Source: Synergistaceae bacterium (GTDB lineage: Bacteria; Synergistota; Synergistia; Synergistales; Synergistaceae). Taken from it: 6,814 bases of DNA. The first letter of the stretch is position 1, and every line of letters starts with the position of its first letter. A model generated the notes under the pieces. The model did no database searches. It saw only the letters and a program-made list of their open reading frames with translations, and was not told the DNA's origin. The stretch covers positions 9,198-16,011 of the forward strand of contig JAUNNW010000013.1 of assembly GCA_030531285.1 (NCBI GenBank), read 5' to 3'. Shown one piece after another: positions 1 through 5,832 of the stretch. The position numbers were made by a program, and so were the translations under genes.

Positions 1-962
1 CCTTTTTCAAGGTCGGTTTTTTTGACGAGGAAGCCTATGTCGTTGACTCCTCCGCGCATGTTGTTCTGTATTATCATCATTACGCCTACGCCCTGTTCAG
101 CAAGGCTGGTGAAGAGCCCCGCAGCCATACCCGGGGTGTCTGGAACACCGTATATGACTACTTTTGCAACTTTTGTGTCATGCACGACAGATTTTATTAC
201 GAGCCCTTCTGTTACCGGATTATTCATTACCCATGTACCCTCCTCTTCAACAAAGCTTGACGCAACGTAAAGCGGAACTTTGTAGCGCGCCGCCATTTCA
301 ACGCTTCTCGCCTGAAGCACGCCTGCGCCTTTGACCGCAAGTTCCATACACTCGTCAAAATCCATTTCTTTTATTTTTTTTGCCTGCGGCACTACTCTGG
401 GGTCTGCCGTGTATATGCCTTCAACGTCTTTGAGCAGCTGACAGGAGTCCGCTTTCAGGGCTGCCGCCAGAGCAACTGCCGAAAGGTCGGAGCCTCCTCT
501 GCCTAAGGTTATTACATCACCGTTGTCGTTTATTGCCTGAAAACCGGTGATGACCGCGACTGTCCCCTCGTTGAGCACTTTTTCGACAGCCTGTGGTTCT
601 ATGTCGTATATGCGTCCTTCCATGGGGAAGCCTTTGGCTTTTATTCCCGCCTGCCGCGCCGTGAAGGACTGCGCAGGTATTCCCGACTGCTGAAGAGCAA
701 GGGAGAGGAGCGCAACGCTCTGCTGTTCGCCTGTTGCAAGCAGCTGGTCTATTTCCCTGCCGTCGCGTGTCATGGAGACGTCCTCGGCAAGGGCAAGCAA
801 CTCATCGGTCATGTTGCCCATTGCCGAAACGACCACCGCCACACGGTTGTTGTCGTTGCGTATTTTTTTTACGATTTCCGCTACGTGTTTCATTCTTTCG
901 GCATCGGCAACAGAGGTGCCTCCGAATTTCAGTACGGTAAGCGGATATTTTTCCCAGCTCAT
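1..962 (-). CDS. lysC: Aspartate kinase, C-terminus cut by window edge
   Basis: Phosphorylates L-aspartate to aspartyl-4-phosphate with ATP in the cytosol, the committed step to threonine, methionine and lysine. 320 codons are present. Seen: the N-terminal kinase motif KFGGTS (residues 12-17), VSAMGNMTDELL (45-56), the nucleotide-site loop GRGGSDLSAVAL (154-165) and LKDVEGIYTADPR (177-189). The first regulatory ACT domain starts near 267, with GVPDTPGMAAGLF (272-284) and IIQNN (297-301). Monofunctional aspartate kinases are about 400-410 residues, so roughly 85 residues, mostly the second ACT domain, lie outside the window. ATG at 962-960 is chosen because it overlaps the thrB stop in an ATGA and has an AAGGAAGG-type ribosome site about 12 bases upstream. 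It is the third gene of the T-box-controlled thr operon. Whether threonine, lysine or both inhibit the enzyme cannot be read from this fragment. Confidence 0.96.
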   Translation of the reverse strand, partial: MSWEKYPLTVLKFGGTSVADAERMKHVAEIVKKIRNDNNRVAVVVSAMGNMTDELLALAEDVSMTRDGREIDQLLATGEQQSVALLSLALQQSGIPAQSFTARQAGIKAKGFPMEGRIYDIEPQAVEKVLNEGTVAVITGFQAINDNGDVITLGRGGSDLSAVALAAALKADSCQLLKDVEGIYTADPRVVPQAKKIKEMDFDECMELAVKGAGVLQARSVEMAARYKVPLYVASSFVEEEGTWVMNNPVTEGLVIKSVVHDTKVAKVVIYGVPDTPGMAAGLFTSLAEQGVGVMMIIQNNMRGGVNDIGFLVKKTDLEK

Positions 963-1939
963 TTGCACGCACCGCCTTCCTTCAATGCTTTTGCAAGCTC
1001 CGCTTCGTCAACGTGCATCGTTGCGCCGTGAGATGTGCCGTCAAGAACAAAGAACTGTGACGCAACGCCGTATTCCATGAAGGTTTTGCACATTGTTTCG
1101 GCAACGCGCTGCGCCGCGCCGCGGACTATCGCTATGACGCTTGAGCCTGAGCCGCTTATTGCAACGCTTATACATTCAGGAAGCGCTTTAACGCGGTCAA
1201 ATATTACATCTCCGCCGCTGAAAAGTTTCGTGCGGTAGGGCTGATGAAGTCTGTCATCCATTCCCCAGTGCAGATAATCCCACTTGCCTGCCGCCCATGC
1301 TGCCGTGAGGAATGCGGAGCGTCCGAGGTTGAAGACTGCGTCCTCAAAGGAAACCTGTTTCGGGAGCGCCATGCGCGCATCGTGTGTGTTGACGCGCTCG
1401 TCGGGCACCGCAACAACGCACTGCACATCAGGGGGCAGCGGCGGAAGCTTTACATAGCGCAGCGTCTGTCCGTCCCAGCAGCTTACGACCATGCCGCCGA
1501 GGTAACAAGGCGCGGCATTGTCGGGATGTCCTTCGATAAGCGTCATCACGCGGAGCAGTTCGTTTTCGCCGCACTCATATCCTGTCAGTGTTTTTGCAAA
1601 GAGCACTCCGCCCACAACTGCCCCTGCGGAGCTGCCAAGCCCTCTGCAAAGAGGGATTATATTATGGCACCACATCGTAAAGCCGGGGCCTTCGACGCCC
1701 CATTCCTTGCAGGCGCGTTCGTACGCTTCTATTACAAGGTTGCGCTCAGGTTCCTGAAGCTCGCGTGCGCTCTCTCCGTGCGCCTCAATTCGGTATTCGC
1801 CTTTCGGAAGAATGTCCGTGAGCCTGAATATATTGTTCAGGGACAGCGCCATGCCGAGGCAGTCAAAGCCTGAGCCCAGATTTGCGCTCGTTGCCGGGGT
1901 GCGTATTACTATAAGGTCTCTGTCGCTTGCTTCGATCAA
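959..1939 (-). CDS. thrB: Homoserine kinase
   Basis: GHMP-family kinase, 326 residues (normal size), that makes O-phosphohomoserine from homoserine and ATP, the substrate of threonine synthase encoded just upstream. Seen: the N-terminal PATSANLGSGFDCLGMAL block (15-32), the glycine-rich ATP loop PLCRGLGSSAG (96-106), EGHPDNAAP (136-144), MDDRLHQPYR (227-236) and the C-terminal SGSGSS motif (262-267). The start is TTG at 1939-1937, which overlaps the thrC stop as TTGA. A full-strength GGAGGTGA site (1947-1954) lies 7 bases ahead of it and supports this start. The 4-base overlaps at both ends imply translational coupling within thrC-thrB-lysC. Confidence 0.96.
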   Translation of the reverse strand: MIEASDRDLIVIRTPATSANLGSGFDCLGMALSLNNIFRLTDILPKGEYRIEAHGESARELQEPERNLVIEAYERACKEWGVEGPGFTMWCHNIIPLCRGLGSSAGAVVGGVLFAKTLTGYECGENELLRVMTLIEGHPDNAAPCYLGGMVVSCWDGQTLRYVKLPPLPPDVQCVVAVPDERVNTHDARMALPKQVSFEDAVFNLGRSAFLTAAWAAGKWDYLHWGMDDRLHQPYRTKLFSGGDVIFDRVKALPECISVAISGSGSSVIAIVRGAAQRVAETMCKTFMEYGVASQFFVLDGTSHGATMHVDEAELAKALKEGGACK

Positions 1940-2976
1940 CCTTTCATCACCTCCAGCAGTTCTTCCAGCGTGTCACCGATTTCAACGGGGCTGCCTGCCT
2001 GAGACATTGCTGTATCAGGGTCTTTAAGCCCGTTGCCTGTGAGTACCATGACAACTTTTATGCCTTTGGGAAGTTTCCCGAGTTTTTTGAGCTTCACAAG
2101 CCCGGCAAGCGGAGCACATGACGCAGGTTCAGCAAATATTCCGCCCTTTGAGGAAAGCAGTTTCTGCGCGGCAAGTATCTCCTCGTCCGTTACGGAGTTA
2201 AATTCGCCCTCTGATTCTTCAACCGCCGCTTTTGCAAGGTGTGCGCTGACAGGGCTGCCTATGCGGATTGCGGTTGCGAGCGTTTCGGGGCTGGGGCAGG
2301 GTTTGCCCGTCACAAGAGGCGCCGCGCCTTCCGCCTGAAAGCCCATCATTCGCGGCAGCTTGTCTGTTTTCCCGATTTCTTTGTACTGTTTATAGCCTGC
2401 CCAGTATGCGCTGATATTTCCGGCGTTGCCAACCGGCACTGCGTGCCAGTCCGGCGCCTGTCCGAGCACGTCGCAGACTTCCCATGCTCCGCTTCTCTGT
2501 CCCCAGAGGCGGTAGGGATTAACCGAATTGACTATTGCAAAACCTTCCTTTTCCGCCGCTTCGCGCGCGAGTTCAAGAGCGCGGTCAAAATTGCCCTTTA
2601 CTGCTATAACTTTCGCGCCGTACATAAGCGCCTGTGCGAGCTTGCCGAGCGCAACCTTGCCCGCCGGAAGCAGCACAAAGCACGGTTTGCCGACGGAAGC
2701 GGCATAGGCAGCCGCCGAGGCTGAGGTATTGCCCGTTGAAGCGCAGACAAACGCTTTTGCGCCGTCTTCAAGCGCTTTTGCAAACGCCATTACCATTCCT
2801 CTGTCTTTGAAAGAGCCTGACGGGTTGCAGCCCTCGAGCTTGCCGTAAAGTTCTATTTCAAGCATTTTGCTGATGTTTTCAATATACACGAGAGGAGTAT
2901 TCCCCTCGCCGAGAGTTATACGCGGAGTTTTCTCCGTCACCGGCAAAAGTTTTCCGTAGTTTTGAATTACACCCAT
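1936..2976 (-). CDS. thrC: Threonine synthase
   Basis: PLP enzyme that converts O-phosphohomoserine to threonine and phosphate, the last step of the pathway. It has 346 residues from the chosen start, matching the usual length of the short (Bacillus-type) threonine synthases. Seen: LPVTEKTP near the N-terminus (11-18), LGEGNTPLV (22-30), the PLP lysine K58 in NPSGSFKDRG (51-60), CASTGNTSASAAAYAA (78-93), the phosphate-binding loop PVGNAGN (181-187) and TGNGLKDP (313-320). The frame is open 15 codons further upstream to 3021. ATG at 2976 is preferred because GGGAGGAA sits 7 bases ahead, the family alignment begins here, and the upstream extension runs into the T-box terminator. It is the first gene of the operon, directly behind the T-box. 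Confidence 0.96.
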   Translation of the reverse strand: MGVIQNYGKLLPVTEKTPRITLGEGNTPLVYIENISKMLEIELYGKLEGCNPSGSFKDRGMVMAFAKALEDGAKAFVCASTGNTSASAAAYAASVGKPCFVLLPAGKVALGKLAQALMYGAKVIAVKGNFDRALELAREAAEKEGFAIVNSVNPYRLWGQRSGAWEVCDVLGQAPDWHAVPVGNAGNISAYWAGYKQYKEIGKTDKLPRMMGFQAEGAAPLVTGKPCPSPETLATAIRIGSPVSAHLAKAAVEESEGEFNSVTDEEILAAQKLLSSKGGIFAEPASCAPLAGLVKLKKLGKLPKGIKVVMVLTGNGLKDPDTAMSQAGSPVEIGDTLEELLEVMKG

Positions 2977-2998
2977 AATAATTCCTCCCGAAATAATA

Positions 2999-3033
2999 TA
3001 AAACAAAAGCCGCCTCCGCATAAAGGAGGCGGC
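2999..3033 (-). terminator. T-box regulatory terminator
   Basis: On the minus strand a perfect 9-bp stem GCCGCCTCC / GGAGGCGGC (3025-3033 with 3009-3017) with a 7-base loop is followed by TTTTGTTTT. It ends about 25 bases before the thrC start codon. Its 5' arm is also the 3' arm of the antiterminator, so the two structures exclude each other, as in known T-box attenuators. Confidence 0.93.
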
Positions 3034-3249
3034 AGAATTACCGCTGTTCCACTCCTGTTCGGCGGCTGTCCGCCCTCTTTGCGCTGTTCAGGGCGCACCC
3101 TGCCGCCTTATCCGCAAACGGCTTCGGAGGCTGCTCCGAGGTGGTCTTCGTCCGCCCGGCAATCGCGCCCTTTCAGCACTTGGAGCGCGTCTCTGGAGAG
3201 CCTGCGGCGGGTTACTTTTCCTCTTCATCGCATTGCAATATTAAGTTTG
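3009..3249 (-). promoter_or_regulatory. Threonine-specific T-box leader
   Basis: RNA leader that reads the charging state of tRNA-Thr and controls read-through into thrC-thrB-lysC. Seen in minus-strand order: GATGAAGAGGAAAAGTA opening stem I (3220-3229 onward), CCAGAGA and GTGCTGAAAG of the distal stem I, and the specifier region GAAGACCACCTCGGAG (3134-3149). The specifier region contains ACC (3140-3142), a Thr codon. It is followed by a G/C-rich middle hairpin region and the T-box itself, GGAGTGGAACAGCGG (3041-3055). The antiterminator is GGAG, bulge TGGAACA, GCGG, loop, CCGC, CTCC. The TGGA bulge would pair with a tRNA ending in UCCA (discriminator U). The T-box sequence departs from the textbook GGTGGNACCGCG, but the layout is complete. 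The specifier assignment is inferred by position and operon content; GAC or CAC in neighbouring frames is less likely. Confidence 0.92.
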
Positions 3250-3256
3250 TCAGTTA

Positions 3257-3284
3257 ATTTTAAACATTGACGGGCACTTGTCAA
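3257..3284 (-). promoter_or_regulatory. Promoter of the thr operon
   Basis: Minus-strand TTGACA (3279-3284), 16-base spacer, TAAAAT (3257-3262). The predicted start of transcription is near 3249, about 20 bases ahead of the conserved T-box start GATGAAGAGG. Confidence 0.85.
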
Positions 3285-3341
3285 GTAATTTCAGCACATT
3301 TTACATTTTTTTCACTTTCCGGACAAAAATTTCTTCCGCAT

Positions 3342-3370
3342 TTGATATTTCAGCAGTTATCTGCTAAAAT
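3342..3370 (+). promoter_or_regulatory. Promoter of greA
   Basis: TTGATA (3342-3347), 17-base spacer, TAAAAT (3365-3370); start of transcription near 3377. A 5-bp inverted repeat AGCAG-TTAT-CTGCT (3352-3365) fills the spacer and touches the -10; it could be an operator or chance. This promoter diverges from the thr promoter. Confidence 0.75.
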
Positions 3371-3412
3371 TTCCCAGTCAGAATGAAATTTATTTCACCG
3401 GTGGTGTTTAGC

Positions 3413-3895
3413 ATGGCAAAAGTAGAAGAACATATCAGACTGTCGCAGGAAGGCTACGACAAACTCAAAGCAGAACTCGTCCAGCTTCGTTCCGAAGGAC
3501 GCGCGCAAATAGCCGCAAAACTTGAAGAAGCCCGCGGTTTCGGCGACCTCAGCGAAAACGCAGAATATCATGCGGCAAAAGAAGAGCAGGAAAAGATTGA
3601 AGGAAGAATTCTGCAGCTCGAAGCACAACTCGCTAAAGCAGTTGTCATTGACGAGGATAACATCGACACAAGCGTAGTCAGCCTCGGAACAACGGTAACC
3701 TTTGAAGAGAAAAAGAAAAGCTATACCTATCAAATAGTCGCCACGGAAGAAGCCGACATCAAAGCGGAACCTCCGAAGATTTCAAAAGACAGCCCTGTAG
3801 GTATGGCGCTGCTCGGCAACGCGGTAAAAACAACCGTTGCCGTCCGCACCCCAAGAGGCATCAGAAAACTTAAAATAACGAAAATAGAAAAATAA
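3413..3895 (+). CDS. greA: Transcription elongation factor GreA
   Basis: Binds the RNA polymerase secondary channel and stimulates cleavage of backtracked RNA. 160 residues from the chosen start, the usual GreA length. Seen: an N-terminal coiled coil (about 5-75) with the acidic tip GDLSENAEYHAA (44-55), where D45 and E48 match the catalytic-tip acids of E. coli GreA (D41, E44). The C-terminal FKBP-like domain (about 82-160) carries SPVGMALLGN (127-136) and VRTPRG (144-149). An in-frame ATG at 3383 would add 10 residues but has no ribosome site and lies only about 6 bases from the predicted transcript start. ATG 3413 has GGTGG 8-12 bases ahead and matches the family N-terminus. It stands alone, ending in a terminator that contains its stop codon. 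Confidence 0.95.
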   Translation: MAKVEEHIRLSQEGYDKLKAELVQLRSEGRAQIAAKLEEARGFGDLSENAEYHAAKEEQEKIEGRILQLEAQLAKAVVIDEDNIDTSVVSLGTTVTFEEKKKSYTYQIVATEEADIKAEPPKISKDSPVGMALLGNAVKTTVAVRTPRGIRKLKITKIEK

Positions 3896-3918
3896 AAGCG
3901 CCTCTGCGCTTTTATTTG
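3891..3918 (+). terminator. greA intrinsic terminator
   Basis: Perfect 11-bp hairpin AATAAAAGCGC, loop CTCT, GCGCTTTTATT (3891-3916), with the U tract inside the 3' arm. The greA stop codon (3893-3895) lies in the 5' arm. Repeat copy A begins at its last base. Confidence 0.88.
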
Positions 3919-3953
3919 CACTACAATACCTGCGGCATACCCCTGCGCGGCTG
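3916..3953 (+). repeat. Dispersed repeat, copy A
   Basis: Starts TTGCACTACAATACC and continues into the core at 3930-3951 (begins CTGCGGCATACC, ends CTGCGCGGC), which is identical in copies B and C. 3916-3951 matches copy B 4351-4386 with two C/T differences (3924, 3929). It lacks the upstream half (TATCGATATTAAC...) seen in copies B and D, so it begins right at the greA terminator. Confidence 0.9.
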
Positions 3954-3970
3954 ACAAATACACGGCTCGT

Positions 3971-4000
3971 AAATTGCTCCGTCAACCGACGGGGCAATTT
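3971..4000. other. Stem-loop, possible terminator or insulator
   Basis: Stem of 13 pairs, AAATTGCTCCGTC / GACGGGGCAATTT with one T-G pair, loop AACC. It is followed on the plus strand by only TTTT before GAAAA, so it is a weak terminator at best. It sits between repeat copy A and the small-RNA promoter and could block greA read-through into the small RNA. Confidence 0.6.
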
Positions 4001-4011
4001 TGAAAATAAAT

Positions 4012-4040
4012 TTGACAAACCCGCAAAGAGTATATACAAT
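4012..4040 (+). promoter_or_regulatory. Promoter of candidate antitoxin RNA
   Basis: Consensus TTGACA (4012-4017), exact 17-base spacer, TACAAT (4035-4040); predicted transcript start near 4047. No start codon with a ribosome site follows before a terminator 50 bases on, so this strong promoter appears to drive a short RNA. Confidence 0.82.
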
Positions 4041-4046
4041 ACCCTC

Positions 4047-4132
4047 ATCAAAGAGGTGTTGCCGGCAACAGACGGTCAGCCCTCAGAGTCGGATTAAAAT
4101 AGCCGAACCTTGGGATGGGCGGCTATTTTTTT
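4047..4132 (+). ncRNA. Candidate type I antitoxin small RNA
   Basis: About 85 nt, bounded by a consensus promoter and an intrinsic terminator. Its 5' part holds GAGGTGTT (4053-4060) running into TGCCGGCAAC (4060-4069). Both occur again in the same direction inside the leader of the convergent peptide gene (4236-4243 and 4275-4284), so the two transcripts are complementary there. A 14-base palindrome TGTTGCCGGCAACA (4057-4070) can fold as a hairpin with a CCGG loop. The 3' end overlaps the 3' end of the peptide mRNA through the shared terminator. This layout matches RNA II of the pAD1 par locus (Fst system) and resembles RatA of TxpA/RatA. Function is inferred; transcription is not shown by sequence alone. 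Confidence 0.72.
4096..4132. terminator. Bidirectional terminator shared by small RNA and peptide mRNA
   Basis: 10-bp stem AAAATAGCCG (4096-4105) / CGGCTATTTT (4120-4129), loop of 14 bases. On the plus strand it ends in a run of seven T (4126-4132); on the minus strand TTTTAATC follows. The stop codon of the minus-strand peptide (4125-4123) lies in the stem. Confidence 0.88.
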
Positions 4133-4212
4133 ATTTGTGAACCTATCGTGTACCCGATAACCAGGAACGAAAGACAGAGTTTCAGAATTGAAATAAATTC
4201 TTCTGTCGTCAT
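4123..4212 (-). CDS. Small hydrophobic peptide, candidate type I toxin
   Basis: 29 residues: begins MTTEEFISILK, has a membrane-spanning stretch about 6-24 (LCLSFLVIGYTIG within it), and ends in a basic tail SQIKK. ATG at 4212 has a perfect GGAGGTGA (4218-4225) 5 bases ahead, which decides the start; an overlapping ORF in another frame (4094-4300) has no such support. Length, one helix, charged tail and tight coupling to a terminator are typical of membrane toxins of type I toxin-antitoxin loci and of the so-called holin-like toxin peptides. It does not carry the acidic tail of Fst, so I do not assign it to that family by sequence. The convergent small RNA at 4047-4132 is the likely antidote. 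It could instead be a benign small membrane protein. Confidence 0.72.
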   Translation of the reverse strand: MTTEEFISILKLCLSFLVIGYTIGSQIKK

Positions 4213-4284
4213 TCACATCACCTCCTTTGCACCTTGAGGTGTTTGGGAGGACTAACCGCCTGCCGCTGTGAAGCTGCCGGCAAC
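4213..4284 (-). promoter_or_regulatory. Leader of the peptide mRNA with Shine-Dalgarno-masking hairpin
   Basis: Predicted transcript begins with GTTGCCGGCAGC (4284-4273), which can fold to a 4-bp hairpin with a CCGG loop. Further on, CCTCC, CAAA, CACC, loop TCAA, GGTG, CAAA, GGAGG (4249-4221) forms a symmetrical two-part stem that hides the GGAGG ribosome site. The segment AACACCTC (4243-4236) inside this stem is complementary to the 5' end of the small RNA. Self-masking leaders are common in type I toxin mRNAs. Confidence 0.7.
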
Positions 4285-4290
4285 AAAAAC

Positions 4291-4319
4291 ATTGTACCAC
4301 AACATTCCGTGCAGGAAAA
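4291..4319 (-). promoter_or_regulatory. Promoter of the peptide mRNA
   Basis: Minus-strand extended -10: TGG directly before TACAAT (4296-4291). The -35 at 17 bases is only TTTTCC (4319-4314). The predicted start at about 4284 places GTTGCCGGCA at the very 5' end of the mRNA. Confidence 0.6.
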
Positions 4320-4328
4320 AAACAAGAA

Positions 4329-4390
4329 TATCGATATTAACTTTCATGAATTGCACTATAATATCTGCGGCATACCCCTGCGCGGCGCGG
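4329..4390 (+). repeat. Dispersed repeat, copy B (fullest copy)
   Basis: About 62 bases. The upstream half (4329-4357, begins TATCGATATTAAC) is identical over 29 bases to 6786-6814. The downstream half (4361-4390) is identical over 30 bases to copy C, and 4351-4386 matches copy A with two changes. Internal symmetry: TATCGATA, TTCATGAA, and an inverted pair GATATTA (4333-4339) / TAATATC (4359-4365). Contains TATAAT (4357-4362) but no -35 at a workable distance. Confidence 0.9.
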
Positions 4391-4444
4391 TTTCTGAACA
4401 ATCTCATCAAAGGCACCGCAAAATTAAATTTTCATAGCATCTGT

Positions 4445-4473
4445 TTGACCAACACCTCGTCCTATGATACAAT
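4445..4473 (+). promoter_or_regulatory. Promoter of the ATPase gene
   Basis: TTGACC (4445-4450), 17-base spacer, TACAAT (4468-4473) with TGA just ahead (extended -10). Predicted start near 4480. Inverted repeats overlie it (ACCAAC 4448-4453 with GTTGGT 4485-4490; CACCTCGT 4453-4460 with ACGAGGTG 4513-4520). Confidence 0.78.
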
Positions 4474-4517
4474 CTCGTTGAAAAGTTGGTGCAAAATTGC
4501 AGATAGATTTCAACGAG
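4474..4517. promoter_or_regulatory. Inverted repeat over start site, possible operator
   Basis: Perfect 10-base inverted repeat CTCGTTGAAA (4474-4483) / TTTCAACGAG (4508-4517), with a second one, TGCAA-AA-TTGCA, inside its spacer. It begins directly after the -10 and ends in the ribosome site of the ATPase gene. Because transcription would start inside the left arm, a protein-binding operator is more likely than an RNA switch. No regulator gene is identified. Confidence 0.5.
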
Positions 4518-4526
4518 GTGATTGCT

Positions 4527-5798
4527 GTGATAGCGAGGAATACGTATCTTGAAAAGCTGAAAAACGCCGCATGGAACGGGAAAATCAAGGTAATAACAGG
4601 CATAAGGCGCTGCGGTAAATCTTTTCTGCTGTTTGAGATTTTTCAAAAATATCTGCTTTCCATCGGCGTCTCAAAAAAAAACATAATAAAATTCGAACTT
4701 GACCAACTGAAGGACGCGGAATACCGCGATCCCTTCCGGCTGTACAAATGTGTCAATTCAAAAATACAGAACAGCAATGAAAAATACTATCTTCTCATTG
4801 ATGAAGTACAGCTCAGCATAAAAACGGTGCATCCTGAAAACAGCAGCATTGAAATCACGGTATATGACTTGCTTAACGATTTTCGAAACAGAAAAAACCT
4901 TGACGTATACGTCACCGGAAGCAACTCAAAAATGCTGTCAAACGATATAGCGACAGAGTTCAGAGGACGTGCGACACAGATACACGTATGGCCGCTCAGC
5001 TTTGCCGAATACAATGCAGGTATCGGAGGCAGCGTGCAAAGAAATTTCTCAGCTTATATGAAATACGGAGGTATGCCTGAAATCGCTGCCATATCTGATG
5101 AAACAGCAAAAAAAGATTATCTTGAATCCTTGTTCAACGAGCTTTACATCAAAGATATAGTTGAACGTCAGCATATAATGCGGCGTGACGTACTTGAAAA
5201 GCTGCTTGATTTCCTGAGTTCATCTACCGGTTCTCTCACAAACCCTGCCAACATTACCAACAGTCTGCGCTCCCAGCATCTGGAAATCAACCACAACACC
5301 GTCAGCAACTATATCGGTTATATACGGGACGCATTTTTGATAAACGAAGCAAAAAGATACGACATAAAAGGGAAACGATACTTCGATTATCCTAACAAAT
5401 ACTACTACACAGACCCCGGACTTCGCAACGCACGCCTCAATTTCAGACAGCCGGATCCCGGACACACCATGGAAAACATAATCTACAACGACTTGAAGGC
5501 AAGAGGCTGTTCAGTAGATATCGGCGTACTTGCCGACAGAAAATCCGGCAATCAGATTCAAAGGGAAATTGATTTTGTGGTCAATCTCTACGATAAGCGG
5601 CTTTACATACAATCAGCCTTTGAAATGGCTTCGGAAGAAAAACAAATGGCTGAAACAGCTCCGCTGAAACTGTCAAAGGATTTTTTTACAAAAATCATCG
5701 TGCGAAACGACATTGACGAAAACTGGAGAGACAACTACGGCATACTCCACTGCAGAGTTACCGGTTTTCTGTTGTCAGACAGCCTGCCCGGAATGTAG
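4527..5798 (+). CDS. AAA ATPase with DUF4143 C-terminal domain
   Basis: 423 residues, the usual length of this family. Seen: Walker A GIRRCGKS (25-32), Walker B YYLLIDEVQ (87-95), the sensor-like VTGSNSKML (129-137), EFRGRA (144-149) followed by HVWPLSFAEY (153-162), then GGMPEI (181-186). The C-terminal part resembles a PD-(D/E)XK nuclease fold: ENIIYNDLKARG (316-327), EIDFVV (347-352) and YIQSAFEM (360-367), with Q where a catalytic E-x-K would be expected, so cleavage activity is doubtful. GTG at 4527 is chosen for GAGGTGA (4515-4521) 5 bases ahead and agreement with the family N-terminus; an in-frame TTG at 4497 adds 10 residues without a ribosome site. Cellular role is unknown; such genes are common as multiple copies in anaerobe and archaeal genomes. 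It has its own promoter, no clear terminator, and is framed by repeat copies B and C. Confidence 0.9.
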   Translation: MIARNTYLEKLKNAAWNGKIKVITGIRRCGKSFLLFEIFQKYLLSIGVSKKNIIKFELDQLKDAEYRDPFRLYKCVNSKIQNSNEKYYLLIDEVQLSIKTVHPENSSIEITVYDLLNDFRNRKNLDVYVTGSNSKMLSNDIATEFRGRATQIHVWPLSFAEYNAGIGGSVQRNFSAYMKYGGMPEIAAISDETAKKDYLESLFNELYIKDIVERQHIMRRDVLEKLLDFLSSSTGSLTNPANITNSLRSQHLEINHNTVSNYIGYIRDAFLINEAKRYDIKGKRYFDYPNKYYYTDPGLRNARLNFRQPDPGHTMENIIYNDLKARGCSVDIGVLADRKSGNQIQREIDFVVNLYDKRLYIQSAFEMASEEKQMAETAPLKLSKDFFTKIIVRNDIDENWRDNYGILHCRVTGFLLSDSLPGM

Positions 5799-5802
5799 AT
5801 AC

Positions 5803-5832
5803 ATATCTGCGGCATACCCCTGCGCGGCGCGG
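5803..5832 (+). repeat. Dispersed repeat, copy C
   Basis: 30 bases identical to 4361-4390 (begins ATATCTGCGGC, ends GCGCGG). It starts 4 bases after the ATPase stop codon. The upstream half of the repeat is absent. Confidence 0.92.

Noticed and set aside
1244..1873. Long plus-strand ORF (209 codons) opposite thrB
   Set aside because: Antisense shadow of thrB produced by its GC-biased codon positions; no ribosome site and no recognisable domain.
2239..2724. 161-codon plus-strand ORF opposite thrC
   Set aside because: Shadow of thrC, whose PLP and phosphate-loop motifs are intact on the other strand.
4094..4300. 68-residue minus-strand ORF over the toxin region
   Set aside because: Its start has no ribosome site, its product is an unlikely mix of residues, and the perfect GGAGGTGA serves a different frame (the 29-residue peptide).
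4351..4362. TATAAT in repeat copy B (TACAAT in copy A) as a repeat-borne promoter
   Set aside because: No -35 at 16-18 bases in either copy; the nearest TTAACT in copy B is only 14 bases away, and copy C lacks the box.
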